A stretch of 64,000 bases of DNA from Palleronia marisminoris (GTDB lineage: Bacteria > Pseudomonadota > Alphaproteobacteria > Rhodobacterales > Rhodobacteraceae): the NCBI RefSeq assembly GCF_900172315.1, contig NZ_FWFV01000008.1, forward strand, positions 124,001-188,000, given 5' to 3'. A program made the translations under genes and the position numbers. The notes below the pieces were generated by a model. It saw nothing but the letters and a program-made list of their open reading frames with translations, was not told where the DNA came from and did not search any database. Every line of letters begins with the position of its first letter. Within the stretch, counting starts at the first letter, position 1. Positions 16,179 through 25,880 of the stretch are shown here, piece by piece.

Positions 16179-17531
16179 GTGAAGGGTCTCCTCGGAGGAA
16201 TTTGTGCGGGTGTCGTGGTCGGTGTGATCGGCCTGGCCGTCGGGCTGTCGCTGGCCCCCGTCCGGGACCATCAGGCGATCGGGGGCAGGGACCGCCCCGC
16301 CGCCGTGGGGCCGGAGACGCAGTCGATCTTCGCCGACGAGCCCGGGACGGCTCCCGTTGCTCGGGATGATGCGCGCGTCGGCCTTTCGCCGGCCGACGAC
16401 CCGTCGGGGGATATTCCCGCGGCGACGACGCCCGGACAAACTGTGCGGCAGGAGTCGGATGTGCGCGTACCTGAGGCGGCCGTGGCGCCCCCCTCGGAGG
16501 GTGCGGAGCCCGCCGCGCCTGCCGCCACGGTTTCGACAGTGGTGGTGAACGCGGCAGAACTAGGGCCGGATGCAGAGGCACGGGTGGAGCCAGCCGAGGC
16601 GGAGCCGGCGACGACAGAGACACCCACGGTCGACCCCGCCGCCGAAGTCGTGCCGCCTGCCGCGCAGATCCTCGCGCCGCGAGCGCCGAATTTTGTCCCC
16701 GCACAGACGGACGGTCCGGGCTTGACGCGGGACCCGGCCGAGGGGCCCCCGCGAGACGGTCTCGAGGCGCAACCCGCAGCGCTTGTGGTCCCGGAAGCCG
16801 GCTTCGCGCCGCCTGACTTCGACGGTGGTTTGCCATCCCGGCCCGAACGACTGCCGCAGGACGTCGATGAAGCGGCAACGGCGGACGACCGGCCGGCACT
16901 GGTGCGCAACGCCATCGCCGAGCCGCCCTCGTGGTACGTTCCTCTCATGGCGATCGTCGTGGTGGACCGCGCCGGCACCGACCCGATCGAGGGCGTGCCG
17001 CTCAGCGTGGCGATCGCCGCCGATGCGGCGGATGCTGAGGCCCGCGCGGAGGCATGGCGCGCGGCGGGCGCCGAGATCGTCGCGATACCGGGCCCGCCCA
17101 CGGGCGCGGCGGGCACCGGGCCGCTCGCGATGTTCGACGCGCTGCCGCGGGCGGCCACCGTTATGGCCCAAAGCGAGAGGGGCTTCGCCGGCGGGTCGAT
17201 CGCGGCGGACGAGATCGCAGCGGTCCTCGCGGAAACCGGACACGGCCTGATCCTGCGCAGCGGAACATCCACCTCCGTCATCGAGGCCGCCGAAAGAGCC
17301 GGCGTTCCCGCGGTCGAGATCTTCCGCCGGGTCGATGGAAGCGGCCGCGACGGGCGCGCGGTCGGACGGTTCCTCGACCAGGCCGCCTTCGAGGCGCGCA
17401 ATCGGGGCGCGGTCGTGGTGATCGCCGACAACTCTCCCGAGACGGCCGAGGGGCTCGAGCGTTTCCTCGGGAGCTCGCGGGCGGACAGCGTGGCGCTGGT
17501 TCCCGTCTCGGCCATCCTGCGCGCGCAATGA
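16179..17531 (+). CDS. Divergent polysaccharide deacetylase family protein (YibQ-like)
   Basis: Secreted or membrane-anchored protein of 450 residues. The GTG start gives an N-terminal hydrophobic helix (LLGGICAGVVVGVIGLAVGL, about residues 3-24). A very long Ala/Pro/Glu-rich low-complexity linker (about 35-265) follows, and then a C-terminal domain of about 190 residues related to YibQ/divergent polysaccharide deacetylases. That domain starts near MAIVVVDRAG and contains AGAEIVAIPGPP and GAVVVIADNSPET. The periplasmic location is inferred from the anchor. Classical NodB metal ligands are not obvious, so enzymatic activity is uncertain. It overlaps the next gene by four bases. Confidence 0.75.
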   Translation: MKGLLGGICAGVVVGVIGLAVGLSLAPVRDHQAIGGRDRPAAVGPETQSIFADEPGTAPVARDDARVGLSPADDPSGDIPAATTPGQTVRQESDVRVPEAAVAPPSEGAEPAAPAATVSTVVVNAAELGPDAEARVEPAEAEPATTETPTVDPAAEVVPPAAQILAPRAPNFVPAQTDGPGLTRDPAEGPPRDGLEAQPAALVVPEAGFAPPDFDGGLPSRPERLPQDVDEAATADDRPALVRNAIAEPPSWYVPLMAIVVVDRAGTDPIEGVPLSVAIAADAADAEARAEAWRAAGAEIVAIPGPPTGAAGTGPLAMFDALPRAATVMAQSERGFAGGSIAADEIAAVLAETGHGLILRSGTSTSVIEAAERAGVPAVEIFRRVDGSGRDGRAVGRFLDQAAFEARNRGAVVVIADNSPETAEGLERFLGSSRADSVALVPVSAILRAQ

Positions 17532-18415
17532 GGACCTCGCTGACCGGCATCCTCGCCATGGCTGGGGCCTGCACGATCTGGGGCCTGTCGGCGATCTACT
17601 ACAAGCTTCTCGCCCATGTCCCACCGGCCGAGGTGCTGGCGCACCGGACGATCTGGTCGGCACTGTTCTTCGCCGTGATCCTTGCCGGACGGGGGCGCCT
17701 TTCGACCGTTGCGCATCTGGTGCGGGGTCCGCGTGTGGCCGCCCTCGTCGCGTTTGCCTCGATCATGATCGGGGCGAACTGGTTCGTCTTCATCTTCGCA
17801 GTGCAGGCTGGCCGGGTGGTCGAGACCAGCCTCGGCTACTTCATCTTCCCGCTGGTCTCGGTCGCGCTCGGCGCGGCGATCTTCCGCGAAAGGCCGTCGC
17901 GGGCCCAGGGCATCGCGATCGCCTTGGCCGCCGCCGGTGTGGCCACGTTGATCCTGGGGCTTGGCGCGGCGCCCTGGCTGTCCTTCGTCCTGGCAGTCAC
18001 CTTCGGCTTCTACGGCGTCGCGAAAAAGGCGATCGAGGCGAACGCAATGGCCAGCGTCACCGCCGAGGTGGTCCTGCTGATGCCCCTGGCCATCGGCTGG
18101 CTGGTCTGGGCCACGCCCGGCTGGGGCGCGTTCACCGGCTGGGACGCGCTGCTCCTGGCCGCGTCGGGGCCCTTGACCGCGCTGCCGCTGATCCTGTTTA
18201 CGATGGCCTCGCGGCGGCTGTCGCTGTCGACGGTCGGCGTCATCGGATACCTGAACCCGACGCTTCAGTTCCTGTGCGCCACGCTCCTGTTCGGCGAGCG
18301 GTTCACGATGTGGCACGCGGCGGCCTTCGGGGCGATCTGGACGGCGCTCGCAATCTATTCCGGCGAGACGTTCGTCAGGCGGCGGCGGCTTCGAGCCGTG
18401 CCGCCAGTGACGTGA
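17528..18415 (+). CDS. rarD: EamA-family transporter, RarD type
   Basis: Ten-helix inner-membrane protein of 295 residues. Two EamA repeats span about 5-135 and 148-285. RarD-type features are WGLSAIYYKLLAHVPPAEVLAHR near the N-terminus (read in part) and IGYLNPTLQFLCATLLFGE in the last repeat. Transport of a small metabolite is likely, but the substrate is unknown for the family. ATGA overlap with the YibQ-like gene indicates coupling. Its 3' end overlaps the convergent LOG gene by 41 nt, and both reading frames are intact there. Confidence 0.9.
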   Translation: MRTSLTGILAMAGACTIWGLSAIYYKLLAHVPPAEVLAHRTIWSALFFAVILAGRGRLSTVAHLVRGPRVAALVAFASIMIGANWFVFIFAVQAGRVVETSLGYFIFPLVSVALGAAIFRERPSRAQGIAIALAAAGVATLILGLGAAPWLSFVLAVTFGFYGVAKKAIEANAMASVTAEVVLLMPLAIGWLVWATPGWGAFTGWDALLLAASGPLTALPLILFTMASRRLSLSTVGVIGYLNPTLQFLCATLLFGERFTMWHAAAFGAIWTALAIYSGETFVRRRRLRAVPPVT

Positions 18416-18953
18416 TCGCGGCTTCGGCGTCGGGCACGGTCTCGATGAAATCAAGCAGGCTCGCGGCGGCGAAGCCCTTGGCGACGACGTCGTCCAGAAG
18501 TCTGTGCAGCGGGTCCCAGTAACCCGCCACGTTCACCAGCACGATCGGCTTGTCGTGCAGCCCAAGCTGGCGCCAGGTGAGCGCTTCGAAGAACTCGTCC
18601 AGGGATCCCGCTCCGCCGGGCAGCATCACCACGGCGTCCGCGTTCATCAGCATCACCTTCTTACGCTCGTGCATCGTCTCGGTGACGATGAAGCGGGACA
18701 GGTCGCGCTTGCCGACCTCGAGGTCCAGAAGATGTCGCGGGATGACGCCGAAAGTGTCCGCGCCGGCGGCCTGTGCGGATCGCGCGACTCGGCCCATCAG
18801 CCCCACGTCGCCCGCGCCGTAGACCAGGCGCCAACCCCGGGCGGCGATTCCCGCGCCGAGCGCGTCGGCCGCTGCGCAGAACCGGGCGTCATTCCCGTCA
18901 CGGGATCCGCAATAGACGCAAATCGATGCGGTCGGTGTGGTTTCGAGGGGCAT
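18375..18953 (-). CDS. LOG-family protein (cytokinin riboside 5'-monophosphate phosphoribohydrolase-like)
   Basis: Rossmann-fold protein of 192 residues, the usual size. The diagnostic motif is PGGAGSLDEFFEALTW (112-127), a variant of PGGxGTxxE with the catalytic Glu and an upstream Arg in MHERKKVML. Nucleotide binding near the N-terminus is indicated by ICVYCGSRDGND and VYGAGDVGLMG. LOG enzymes release bases from nucleoside monophosphates. The old label lysine decarboxylase is a misannotation. The ATG at 18953 has GAAGG upstream. The C-terminal 13 codons overlap rarD tail to tail. Confidence 0.88.
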   Translation of the reverse strand: MPLETTPTASICVYCGSRDGNDARFCAAADALGAGIAARGWRLVYGAGDVGLMGRVARSAQAAGADTFGVIPRHLLDLEVGKRDLSRFIVTETMHERKKVMLMNADAVVMLPGGAGSLDEFFEALTWRQLGLHDKPIVLVNVAGYWDPLHRLLDDVVAKGFAAASLLDFIETVPDAEAAITSLAARLEAAAA

Positions 18954-19039
18954 GGACTCGCCTTCTCCGTTCTTTTTTCGCAATGCTTTGGAACGAATGT
19001 GGCGCCCCCGCAAGGGCGCGCGGGACAAGGAGGGGCGAG

Positions 19040-20455
19040 ATGACCCGGTTGCTCGGCATGGTCTTCGGTTGCGTGATCGCCGCCGGTCTGCTGGTGCTGG
19101 GTCTGCGCTTCGCACCCGGCGTCGAGGTGGTGTCCGACGGTGCAGGGGAGGACGTCGCGGCCGTGGTGGTTCCCGAGCCGGCGGTGGTCGTTCCCGCAGA
19201 GGACGATGCGGACGGCCCAGAGGTCGATGTCCTCCGGGTCGAGCGGGACGGCGCGATGCTGGTCTCGGGCCGTGCCACGCCCGGGGCGCAGGTCGAGGTC
19301 CTGCTGGGCGAGCAGATGGCGGGAACGGTCTCCGTCGACGTGCAGGGAAACTTCGTCGCGTTCCTGGACCTGCCCGAAAGCGAGGCACCTCAGTCCCTCA
19401 ACCTGCGTGAACGTGACGGCGGCGAGGCGAGACCGGGCAAGCAGAGCTTCGTCATCGAGCCGCGCCGCCCCGCGCCTCCGGGTCCCGCGCCCGAGGCTGC
19501 GCGCATCGCTGCTGCCCCGGCCAAGCGCGACCTGCGCGCGGTGGCGGTCGAGGATCGGGCAGCCGCCCGGATGCGCGCCGACGTGGCCGCCGAAGACCCC
19601 GAAGAGATGCGCGCAGGGGCAGCAGCGACGCTCGTGACGCCCGAGACGAGCGCGCCCGTGACGCCGCTATCTGTGCCGGATCGGGACATGCCAGTCACGC
19701 CGCGGGCCGACGCTTCGGGCCCGCGGGACGTGCCGGTCGCAACCGATCGGCCGGACGCGCCGCGGATCGCCAGTCTGTCCTCGGGCCCAGCTGCGTACGA
19801 CGCTCCCCCGGTCACGCCCGAGGTTCAGGACGTGATGGCCCAGGGCTCTCGCGTGCCCGTCGTGCCTCGGCAGGAGACTTTCGCGGCGCGCCTGACCACG
19901 CCCCCCGTGACGGAACCGCCGTCGCGACCCGAGGCGCCGCGGGTCCTGCAGGTCGAGAACGGCGGCCTGAGCGTGGTGCAGGACGGTGCGCCGCGACCCG
20001 CGCTCAGCATCGACACGATCCGCTATGCGCCCGATGGAACCGTCGTTCTGGGCGGCCGCGCGCCCGAGGCGGCCTCGGTGCGCGTGTATCTCGACAATCG
20101 TCCGCTCGACGCCGTGCGGAGCGAGGCGGACGGCCAGTGGCGCCTCGACATGCCCGCCCTCGCAGAGCGCACCTACACCCTGCGCGTCGATCAGCTGGAC
20201 GCCACGGGCGAAGTGACCGCGCGGGCCGAGACTCCGTTCCGCCCGGAATCGGCCGCGTCCCTGGACGCGCTGCAGGGCATGGTCGAGGATGGCGTGCGAC
20301 GCGTCACTGTGCAGCCTGGCTTCACCCTATGGGCCATCGCCGAGAGCAATTACGGCGACGGAATGTCCTTCGTCAGGGTGTTCGAGGCGAACGCCGACAA
20401 GATCGGCAACCCCGACCTGATCTATCCGGGCCAGATCTTCGCGGTGCCCGACTGA
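19040..20455 (+). CDS. LysM-domain membrane-anchored protein with Ig-like segments
   Basis: Protein of 471 residues. It has an N-terminal hydrophobic anchor (about 3-22), an acidic region and a first beta-rich segment (about 50-120: VLRVERDGAMLVSGRATPGAQVEV, read in part). A Pro-rich linker (about 130-300) follows, then a second similar beta-rich segment (about 325-400), and a C-terminal LysM domain (about 420-471) beginning VTVQPGFTLWAIAESNYG and ending NPDLIYPGQIFAVPD. LysM binds peptidoglycan, so a periplasmic cell-wall role is likely. AAGGAGGGG lies just before the ATG. It lies 45 bases before the likely start of the ABC exporter gene, and the two may be cotranscribed. Confidence 0.85.
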   Translation: MTRLLGMVFGCVIAAGLLVLGLRFAPGVEVVSDGAGEDVAAVVVPEPAVVVPAEDDADGPEVDVLRVERDGAMLVSGRATPGAQVEVLLGEQMAGTVSVDVQGNFVAFLDLPESEAPQSLNLRERDGGEARPGKQSFVIEPRRPAPPGPAPEAARIAAAPAKRDLRAVAVEDRAAARMRADVAAEDPEEMRAGAAATLVTPETSAPVTPLSVPDRDMPVTPRADASGPRDVPVATDRPDAPRIASLSSGPAAYDAPPVTPEVQDVMAQGSRVPVVPRQETFAARLTTPPVTEPPSRPEAPRVLQVENGGLSVVQDGAPRPALSIDTIRYAPDGTVVLGGRAPEAASVRVYLDNRPLDAVRSEADGQWRLDMPALAERTYTLRVDQLDATGEVTARAETPFRPESAASLDALQGMVEDGVRRVTVQPGFTLWAIAESNYGDGMSFVRVFEANADKIGNPDLIYPGQIFAVPD

Positions 20456-20500
20456 CGCGTGCGCTGGTCAAAGCGGGGCAGGGTGGCTAAGCCGTCGCCC

Positions 20501-22318
20501 ATGCCTCCCGGATCATCAGATACTCCGCAGACGGACGGCGAGGCGCGCGGCCTCGGTATCGTCGCGCGCGTGCTGCCATACCTGTGGCCCGAGGATGCGC
20601 CGGCCCTGCGCGTGCGCGTGGTCCTGTCCATGACGGCGCTGATCGTGGCGAAGCTCGTCGCGGTGACGGTCCCGGTCTTCTACAAGGCGGCGGTGGACAT
20701 GCTGTCGGGCGAAGGCGACGCCGCGTGGGCGCTGGGGGCAGGGGCCATCGCACTGACCATCGCCTACGGCGTGGCGCGGGTGATGAACACCGGGTTTCAG
20801 CAGTTGCGCGACGTTCTCTTCGCCGCGGTGGGGCAGCGGGCGCTGCGGACGCTCGCGCTCGAGACGTTCGAGCATATCCACCGGCTGTCCCTGCGCTACC
20901 ACATCCAGCGGCGCACCGGCTCGCTGCAACGGATCATGGAGCGCGGCGTGAAGGGCGTCGAGTTCCTGCTGCGATTCCTGCTGTTCTCGATCGGGCCGCT
21001 GGTGCTCGAGCTGGCGATGGTGGGGGTCATCCTCGCCGTGGTGTTCGACTGGCGCTACCTGGCCGTGGTGATGGTGACGATGGTGGCCTACGTGGCCTTC
21101 ACCTTCGCCGTGACCGAATGGCGGGTGCGCATCCGGCGCGAGATGATCCGGCAGGACAACGATGCCGCGCAGAAATCCATGGATGCGCTGCTGAACTTCG
21201 AGACGGTCAAGTATTTCGGTGCCGAGCGTCGCGAGGCCGACCGCTACGACAGCGCCATGGCCGGCTATGTGGGCGCGGCGCTGCGGACGTCCTATTCGCT
21301 GGCGGCGCTCAATTTCGGGCAGGCGCTGATCATTGGCGCGGGGCTTGTCTCAGTCATGGCCATGGCTGCGGCGGGCGTCTCGGCAGGGCGGTTGACCACG
21401 GGCGATTTCGTCATGGTGAACGCCTACATGATCCAGATCACCGTCCCGCTGGGGTTCCTCGGGACCGTCTACCGCGAGATCCGACAGTCGCTCGTCGACA
21501 TGGGGCAGATGTTCGCGCTGCTGGAACAGCCCGCCGAGGTAAAGGACGCGCCCGACGCCAAGGCGCTGAAGGTCCGGGGCGGCGAGATCGTCTTCGACGA
21601 GGTCTCGTTCAGCTATGGTGAGGACCGCCGCATCCTCGACGGCCTGTCCTTCACGATCCCGCCGGGGCGGACGCTGGCGCTTGTCGGGGCGTCGGGCGGA
21701 GGCAAGTCGACGGTGGGCCGGTTGCTCTTCCGGTTCTACGATGTCGGCGGCGGGGCGATCCGCATCGACGAGCAGGATCTGCGGGGGGTGACGCAGGAAA
21801 GTCTGCACGGCGCGATCGGGGTCGTGCCGCAGGACACGGTGCTGTTCAACGACACGATCCGCTACAACATCGCCTACGGCCGCCCCGACGCGACCGAGGC
21901 CGACATCGAAGCCGCCGCACGGGCCGCCTCGATCCACGACTTCGTCGCGAGCCTGCCGGATGGCTACGAGACGCAGGTGGGCGAGCGGGGGCTAAAGCTG
22001 TCCGGCGGCGAGAAGCAGCGCGTGGGCATCGCGCGCACGCTGCTGAAGGACCCGCCGATCCTGCTGCTGGACGAGGCGACGTCGGCGCTGGATACCGAGA
22101 CCGAGATGGGCATCCAGAACGAACTCCGCGCAATGGGTCGGGGGCGGACGGTGCTGGTGATCGCGCACCGGCTTTCGACGGTGGTGGATGCGGACGAGAT
22201 CGCGGTGCTGGATGCCGGCCGGATTGTGGAGCGTGGCTCGCACATGGCGCTGTTGGCACAGGGCGGGCGTTATGCGCAGCTCTGGCATCGTCAGGCGACC
22301 GAGGAAGAGGTCGCCTGA
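20501..22318 (+). CDS. Atm1/HMT1-type ABC exporter (half-transporter, permease-ATPase fusion)
   Basis: Half-transporter of about 605 residues: a six-helix ABC_membrane domain (about 30-310) and an ATPase domain (about 350-590). It carries Walker A GASGGGKST, signature LSGGEKQRVGIART, Walker B ILLLDEATSALD and H-loop VIAHRLST. Substrate-channel features of the Atm1 class include NFETVKYFGAERREADRYD, and YMIQITVPLGFLGTVYREIRQ is also typical. The class exports glutathione-derived or sulfur-containing compounds linked to Fe-S metabolism and metal detoxification. The start is uncertain: GTGs at 20459 and 20483 are in frame, but neither has a strong ribosome site. Confidence 0.9.
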   Translation: MPPGSSDTPQTDGEARGLGIVARVLPYLWPEDAPALRVRVVLSMTALIVAKLVAVTVPVFYKAAVDMLSGEGDAAWALGAGAIALTIAYGVARVMNTGFQQLRDVLFAAVGQRALRTLALETFEHIHRLSLRYHIQRRTGSLQRIMERGVKGVEFLLRFLLFSIGPLVLELAMVGVILAVVFDWRYLAVVMVTMVAYVAFTFAVTEWRVRIRREMIRQDNDAAQKSMDALLNFETVKYFGAERREADRYDSAMAGYVGAALRTSYSLAALNFGQALIIGAGLVSVMAMAAAGVSAGRLTTGDFVMVNAYMIQITVPLGFLGTVYREIRQSLVDMGQMFALLEQPAEVKDAPDAKALKVRGGEIVFDEVSFSYGEDRRILDGLSFTIPPGRTLALVGASGGGKSTVGRLLFRFYDVGGGAIRIDEQDLRGVTQESLHGAIGVVPQDTVLFNDTIRYNIAYGRPDATEADIEAAARAASIHDFVASLPDGYETQVGERGLKLSGGEKQRVGIARTLLKDPPILLLDEATSALDTETEMGIQNELRAMGRGRTVLVIAHRLSTVVDADEIAVLDAGRIVERGSHMALLAQGGRYAQLWHRQATEEEVA

Positions 22319-22325
22319 CGCTGTT

Positions 22326-22342
22326 CGAGGATCAAATCCTCG
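22326..22342 (+). terminator. Small hairpin after the ABC exporter gene
   Basis: A perfect 7-bp stem (CGAGGAT/ATCCTCG) with a 3-nt loop, followed by TTT, lies 8 nt after the exporter stop. It resembles a weak intrinsic terminator or a 3'-end stabiliser. The downstream gene starts at 22411. Confidence 0.4.
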
Positions 22343-22410
22343 TTTCGCACCTGTGGCCATTCGCATGAGGGCGCGCTATGACGCGGCGGACAGCGCGAAA
22401 GAGGTCCAGG

Positions 22411-23070
22411 GTGAGCAATAACGACAGTTTCATCGACGAGGTCTCGGACGAGGTCCGCCGCGACCGGCTGTACGCCATGCTGCGCCGCTACGGCTGGATC
22501 GCGATTCTCGCGGTCGTGCTGCTGGTGGGCGCCGCGGCCTGGGTCGAATGGCGCCGCAGCGCCGAGCAGGCCGAGGCGCGGGCCTTCGGGGACGCGATCG
22601 TCGCCGCGCTCGACGCCGAGACGCCCGAGGCGCGGCGCGAGGCTCTGCTGGCCATCGACGCCGAAGGCACGCAGCAGGCGCTGCTGGCGATGCTGGCGGC
22701 CGATACGCTCGAAACCGACGAGGCCGAGGCGCAGACGCTCGAACTGCTGACCGAGATCAGCGGCGACGGCACCATTCCGCCGCTCTATCGGGAGCTCGCG
22801 ACGCTCAAGGCGGCGATGCTGTTGCAGGATCGCGCCGACCCGCAGGAGGTCATCGATATGATCGAGCCCCTGACGATTCCCGGCGCGCCTTACCGCCTTC
22901 TGGCCCTTGAGCAGCGGGCCATCGCCGAGATGCGGGCGGGCGAGACCTCGGACGCGATCGAGACGCTGCGCGGGATCCTCGAGGACGGTGCCGCCACGCG
23001 AGACTTGCAAGCCCGGGCCCGGCAGTTGATTGTCGCGCTCGGCGGGTCGCTCGAGACGGCCGAGGGATGA
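22411..23070 (+). CDS. YfgM-like tetratricopeptide-fold membrane protein
   Basis: Protein of 219 residues. The GTG start gives MSNNDSFIDEVSDEVRRDRL, a cytoplasmic segment typical of this family. One transmembrane helix (about 31-49, GWIAILAVVLLVGAAAWVEW) and a periplasmic all-helical TPR-like domain with a C-terminal DAIETLRGILEDG repeat follow. In other bacteria YfgM is a periplasmic chaperone partner of PpiD and is encoded next to bamB and der, exactly as here. The gene overlaps the following bamB reading frame if its first ATG is used. Role is inferred from family and context. Confidence 0.82.
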   Translation: MSNNDSFIDEVSDEVRRDRLYAMLRRYGWIAILAVVLLVGAAAWVEWRRSAEQAEARAFGDAIVAALDAETPEARREALLAIDAEGTQQALLAMLAADTLETDEAEAQTLELLTEISGDGTIPPLYRELATLKAAMLLQDRADPQEVIDMIEPLTIPGAPYRLLALEQRAIAEMRAGETSDAIETLRGILEDGAATRDLQARARQLIVALGGSLETAEG

Positions 23071-23081
23071 GGGAATATCGT

Positions 23082-24377
23082 ATGACGCGGATCGGGCTGA
23101 CACTCGGCGTGGCGCTTCTTGTGCTCCAGGGCTGCGGTGATCGCGAGGAGATACTTCTCGGCGAGCGCCTGGACCTGCGCGAGGGCGAGGGCGCCGTCGA
23201 GGTGGATCGTGCCGTGCCCCTGTCGCTGCCTGCCGCCGTCGCGACCACCGAATGGACGCACAAGGCCTACGCGGCCGATCACGACATCCCCCACGTCGCG
23301 CTCGCCCCGACCCCGAGCCTGCGCTTCGCCGCGTCGATCGGCGCGGCCGAGGATCGCCGCCACCGGATCGTCGCCGATCCGGTCGTGGGCGGCGGGCGCA
23401 TCTTCACCGTGGACAGCCGTGCGCGCGTGATGGCCCATGCCCTGGCGGGCGAGCCCCTGTGGTCCGCCAGCCTCGTCCCCGCCGGTGAGCCCGAGGGCGG
23501 CGCCACCGGAACCGGCCTCGCCGTGTCGGATGGCACGCTCTACGTCTCGACGGGCTATGGCGAGCTTCTGGCGCTCGACGCGACCTCCGGGCAGCGCCGC
23601 TGGGTTCAGGACCTCGGGGCGGCCGCCTCGGGCGCTCCGACTGTCAGCGGTGGTACCGTCTATGTCGTTGGCCGCAATGCGACCGGCTGGGCAATCGATG
23701 CCGCGACTGGCCGAGTTCAATGGACCGAGACGGGCACACCTTCGACGACCGGCGTGTCGGGCGGGGCTGCACCTGCCGTGTCGGACGGATTGGTGGTCTT
23801 CCCCTACGCCAGCCGCGAGTTGCGCGGAGTTCTTTCTGGGGGCACCAGCCGCTGGACCACCACCGTCGCCGGCTCGCGGGTTGGCAAGGTGTATGCGGGC
23901 ATCTCCGACATCTCGGGCGACCCGGTGATCGACGGCGACACGATCTACGCGGGCTCCCCTTCGGGCCGGATCAACGCCTTTTCTCTGGTTTCCGGACAGC
24001 GCCTGTGGACGGCCGAGGACGGTGCGATGTCGCCGGTGGTCGTCGCCGGCGGATCGGTCTTCGCGGTAAGCGACCAGAACGAGCTGATCCGCCTCGACGC
24101 CTCGACGGGACAGCGCATCTGGGGCACGGCCCTGCCGCTGTTCGAGCGCAACATCATCGGCCGCCGCAAGGCTGTGTTCAACCATTATGGGCCCGTCCTG
24201 GCCGGTGGGCGTCTCTGGGTCGCATCGTCGGACTCGCGCCTGCGAGCATTCGACCCGACGAGCGGGACCCAGGTGGCCGAGGTCGCCATGCCGAGCGGCG
24301 CGACCTCCAACCCGGTCGTCGCTGGCCAGACGCTCTATGTCGTGAGCGAGGATGGCCAGCTTCTGGCCTTCCGCTGA
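23082..24377 (+). CDS. bamB: Outer-membrane assembly lipoprotein BamB-like (PQQ-type beta-propeller)
   Basis: Lipoprotein of 431 residues. The ATG at 23082 has GAGGG 8 nt upstream; an in-frame ATG at 23067 overlaps the previous stop but is poorly placed. The signal ends VLQGC, a lipobox. Repeated blades follow with PQQ-like motifs such as LYVSTGYGELLALDATSGQRRW, TVYVVGRNATGWAIDAATG and LYVVSEDGQLLAFR (each shown in part). BamB is part of the BAM complex that inserts outer-membrane proteins. The position between the YfgM-like gene and der matches the conserved order. Confidence 0.92.
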   Translation: MTRIGLTLGVALLVLQGCGDREEILLGERLDLREGEGAVEVDRAVPLSLPAAVATTEWTHKAYAADHDIPHVALAPTPSLRFAASIGAAEDRRHRIVADPVVGGGRIFTVDSRARVMAHALAGEPLWSASLVPAGEPEGGATGTGLAVSDGTLYVSTGYGELLALDATSGQRRWVQDLGAAASGAPTVSGGTVYVVGRNATGWAIDAATGRVQWTETGTPSTTGVSGGAAPAVSDGLVVFPYASRELRGVLSGGTSRWTTTVAGSRVGKVYAGISDISGDPVIDGDTIYAGSPSGRINAFSLVSGQRLWTAEDGAMSPVVVAGGSVFAVSDQNELIRLDASTGQRIWGTALPLFERNIIGRRKAVFNHYGPVLAGGRLWVASSDSRLRAFDPTSGTQVAEVAMPSGATSNPVVAGQTLYVVSEDGQLLAFR

Positions 24378-24422
24378 GCCGTCCGGTAAAGGGCGGCCTC
24401 TGATCCAACGGAGCGCGCGCCC

Positions 24423-25865
24423 ATGAGCTTCACTCTCGCCATTGTCGGACGCCCGAACGTGGGCAAATCCACCTTGTTCAACCGGCTCGTCGGCCGCCGC
24501 CTTGCGCTGGTCGACGACCAGCCCGGCGTCACCCGCGACCTGCGCGAGGGCGAGGCCAAGATCGCCGATCTTCGCTTCACCGTAATTGACACGGCGGGCC
24601 TCGAGGATGCAACCGACGACTCTCTTCAGGGGCGGATGCGGCGCCTGACCGAGCGCGCGGTCGAGATGGCGGACGCGTGCCTCTTCGTCATCGACGCGCG
24701 TGTGGGAGTGACGGCGGTCGACGAGATCTTCGCCGAGATTCTGCGCCGGAAGTCCGCGACCGTCATCCTGGCAGCCAACAAATGCGAGGGGCGCGCGGCC
24801 GAGGCCGGGCTGCTCGAGGCCTACGCGCTTGGCTTGGGCGAGCCGGTGCGCCTGTCGGCCGAGCATGGCGAGGGGATGATGGACCTCTACACGCTGCTGA
24901 AGCCGATGGTCACCGACGCCGAGGAGCGGGTGACCGAGACGGCACCCGAGACGGATGTGGATGTCGACGAGGACGATCCCGATGCCGGCCCCCGCGTGCC
25001 GACCTGGGAGAAGCCGTTGCAGGTGGCCGTCGTGGGGCGGCCGAACGCCGGTAAATCCACTCTGGTCAACAAGTTGCTGGGCGAAGAGAGGCTGCTGACC
25101 GGGCCCGAGGCTGGGATCACCCGGGATGCGATCTCGGTCCGGCTGGACTGGGACGGGTTGCCGGTTCGGATCTTCGACACGGCGGGGATGCGCAAGAAGG
25201 CGAAGGTCCAGGAGAAGCTTGAAAAGCTTAGCGTTTCCGATGGGTTGCGGGCCGTCAAGTTTGCCGAGGTGGTGGTGGTTCTGCTTGATGCCGCCATACC
25301 GTTCGAGCAGCAGGATCTGCGGATTGCCGACCTGGCCGAGCGTGAGGGTCGGGCGGTCGTGATCGCGGTCAACAAGTGGGACGCCGAGGCGGACAAGAAC
25401 GAGAAGATTCAAATGCTTCGCGAGGAGTGTGAACGTCTTCTGCCGCAGCTTCGGGGGGTGCCGTTGGTCACGGTTTCGGCCAAGACGGGGCGGGGGCTGG
25501 ATCGGCTAAGGGATGCGATCCTTGGGGCGCATGACGTGTGGAACCGGCGCGTAACAACTTCCAAGTTGAATCAATGGCTTGGCGCGATGATCGAGGCGCA
25601 CCCGCCCCCTGCGCCCGGTGGGCGGCGGATCAAGTTGCGGTACATGACTCAGGCGAAGACCCGGCCGCCGGGGTTCGTGGTCATGTGCTCGAATCCCAAA
25701 GAAATGTCAGAGGCTTACAGCCGATACCTCGTAAACGGGTTGAGGGTGGATTTCGACATGCCGGGGACTCCGATCCGGCTTTGGATGCGGTCGCAGAGCG
25801 ATCAGAACCCGTTCAAGGGGCGGACGAAATCGACGCCCTCGCGGCTTCGCAAGCATTTGAAATAG
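24423..25865 (+). CDS. der: Ribosome-assembly GTPase Der (EngA)
   Basis: Double GTPase of 480 residues needed for 50S subunit maturation. Domain 1 has G1 GRPNVGKS (9-16), G3 DTAG and G4 NKCE, the last a common variant of NKxD. Domain 2 has GRPNAGKS (about 205-212), DTAG and NKWD. The KH-like C-terminal domain (about 370-480) contains [19 protein letters not shown]. An acidic linker of about 30 residues joins the two G domains. The gene follows bamB by 45 bases and is the last of this rightward set. Confidence 0.97.
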   Translation: MSFTLAIVGRPNVGKSTLFNRLVGRRLALVDDQPGVTRDLREGEAKIADLRFTVIDTAGLEDATDDSLQGRMRRLTERAVEMADACLFVIDARVGVTAVDEIFAEILRRKSATVILAANKCEGRAAEAGLLEAYALGLGEPVRLSAEHGEGMMDLYTLLKPMVTDAEERVTETAPETDVDVDEDDPDAGPRVPTWEKPLQVAVVGRPNAGKSTLVNKLLGEERLLTGPEAGITRDAISVRLDWDGLPVRIFDTAGMRKKAKVQEKLEKLSVSDGLRAVKFAEVVVVLLDAAIPFEQQDLRIADLAEREGRAVVIAVNKWDAEADKNEKIQMLREECERLLPQLRGVPLVTVSAKTGRGLDRLRDAILGAHDVWNRRVTTSKLNQWLGAMIEAHPPPAPGGRRIKLRYMTQAKTRPPGFVVMCSNPKEMSEAYSRYLVNGLRVDFDMPGTPIRLWMRSQSDQNPFKGRTKSTPSRLRKHLK

Positions 25866-25880
25866 GGTGTCGGAGTTTCG

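Noticed and set aside
22321-22345. TTCGAGGATCAAATCCTCG resembling a tRNA T-arm
   Set aside because: No acceptor, anticodon or D-arm can be drawn around it; it is a plain hairpin after a gene.
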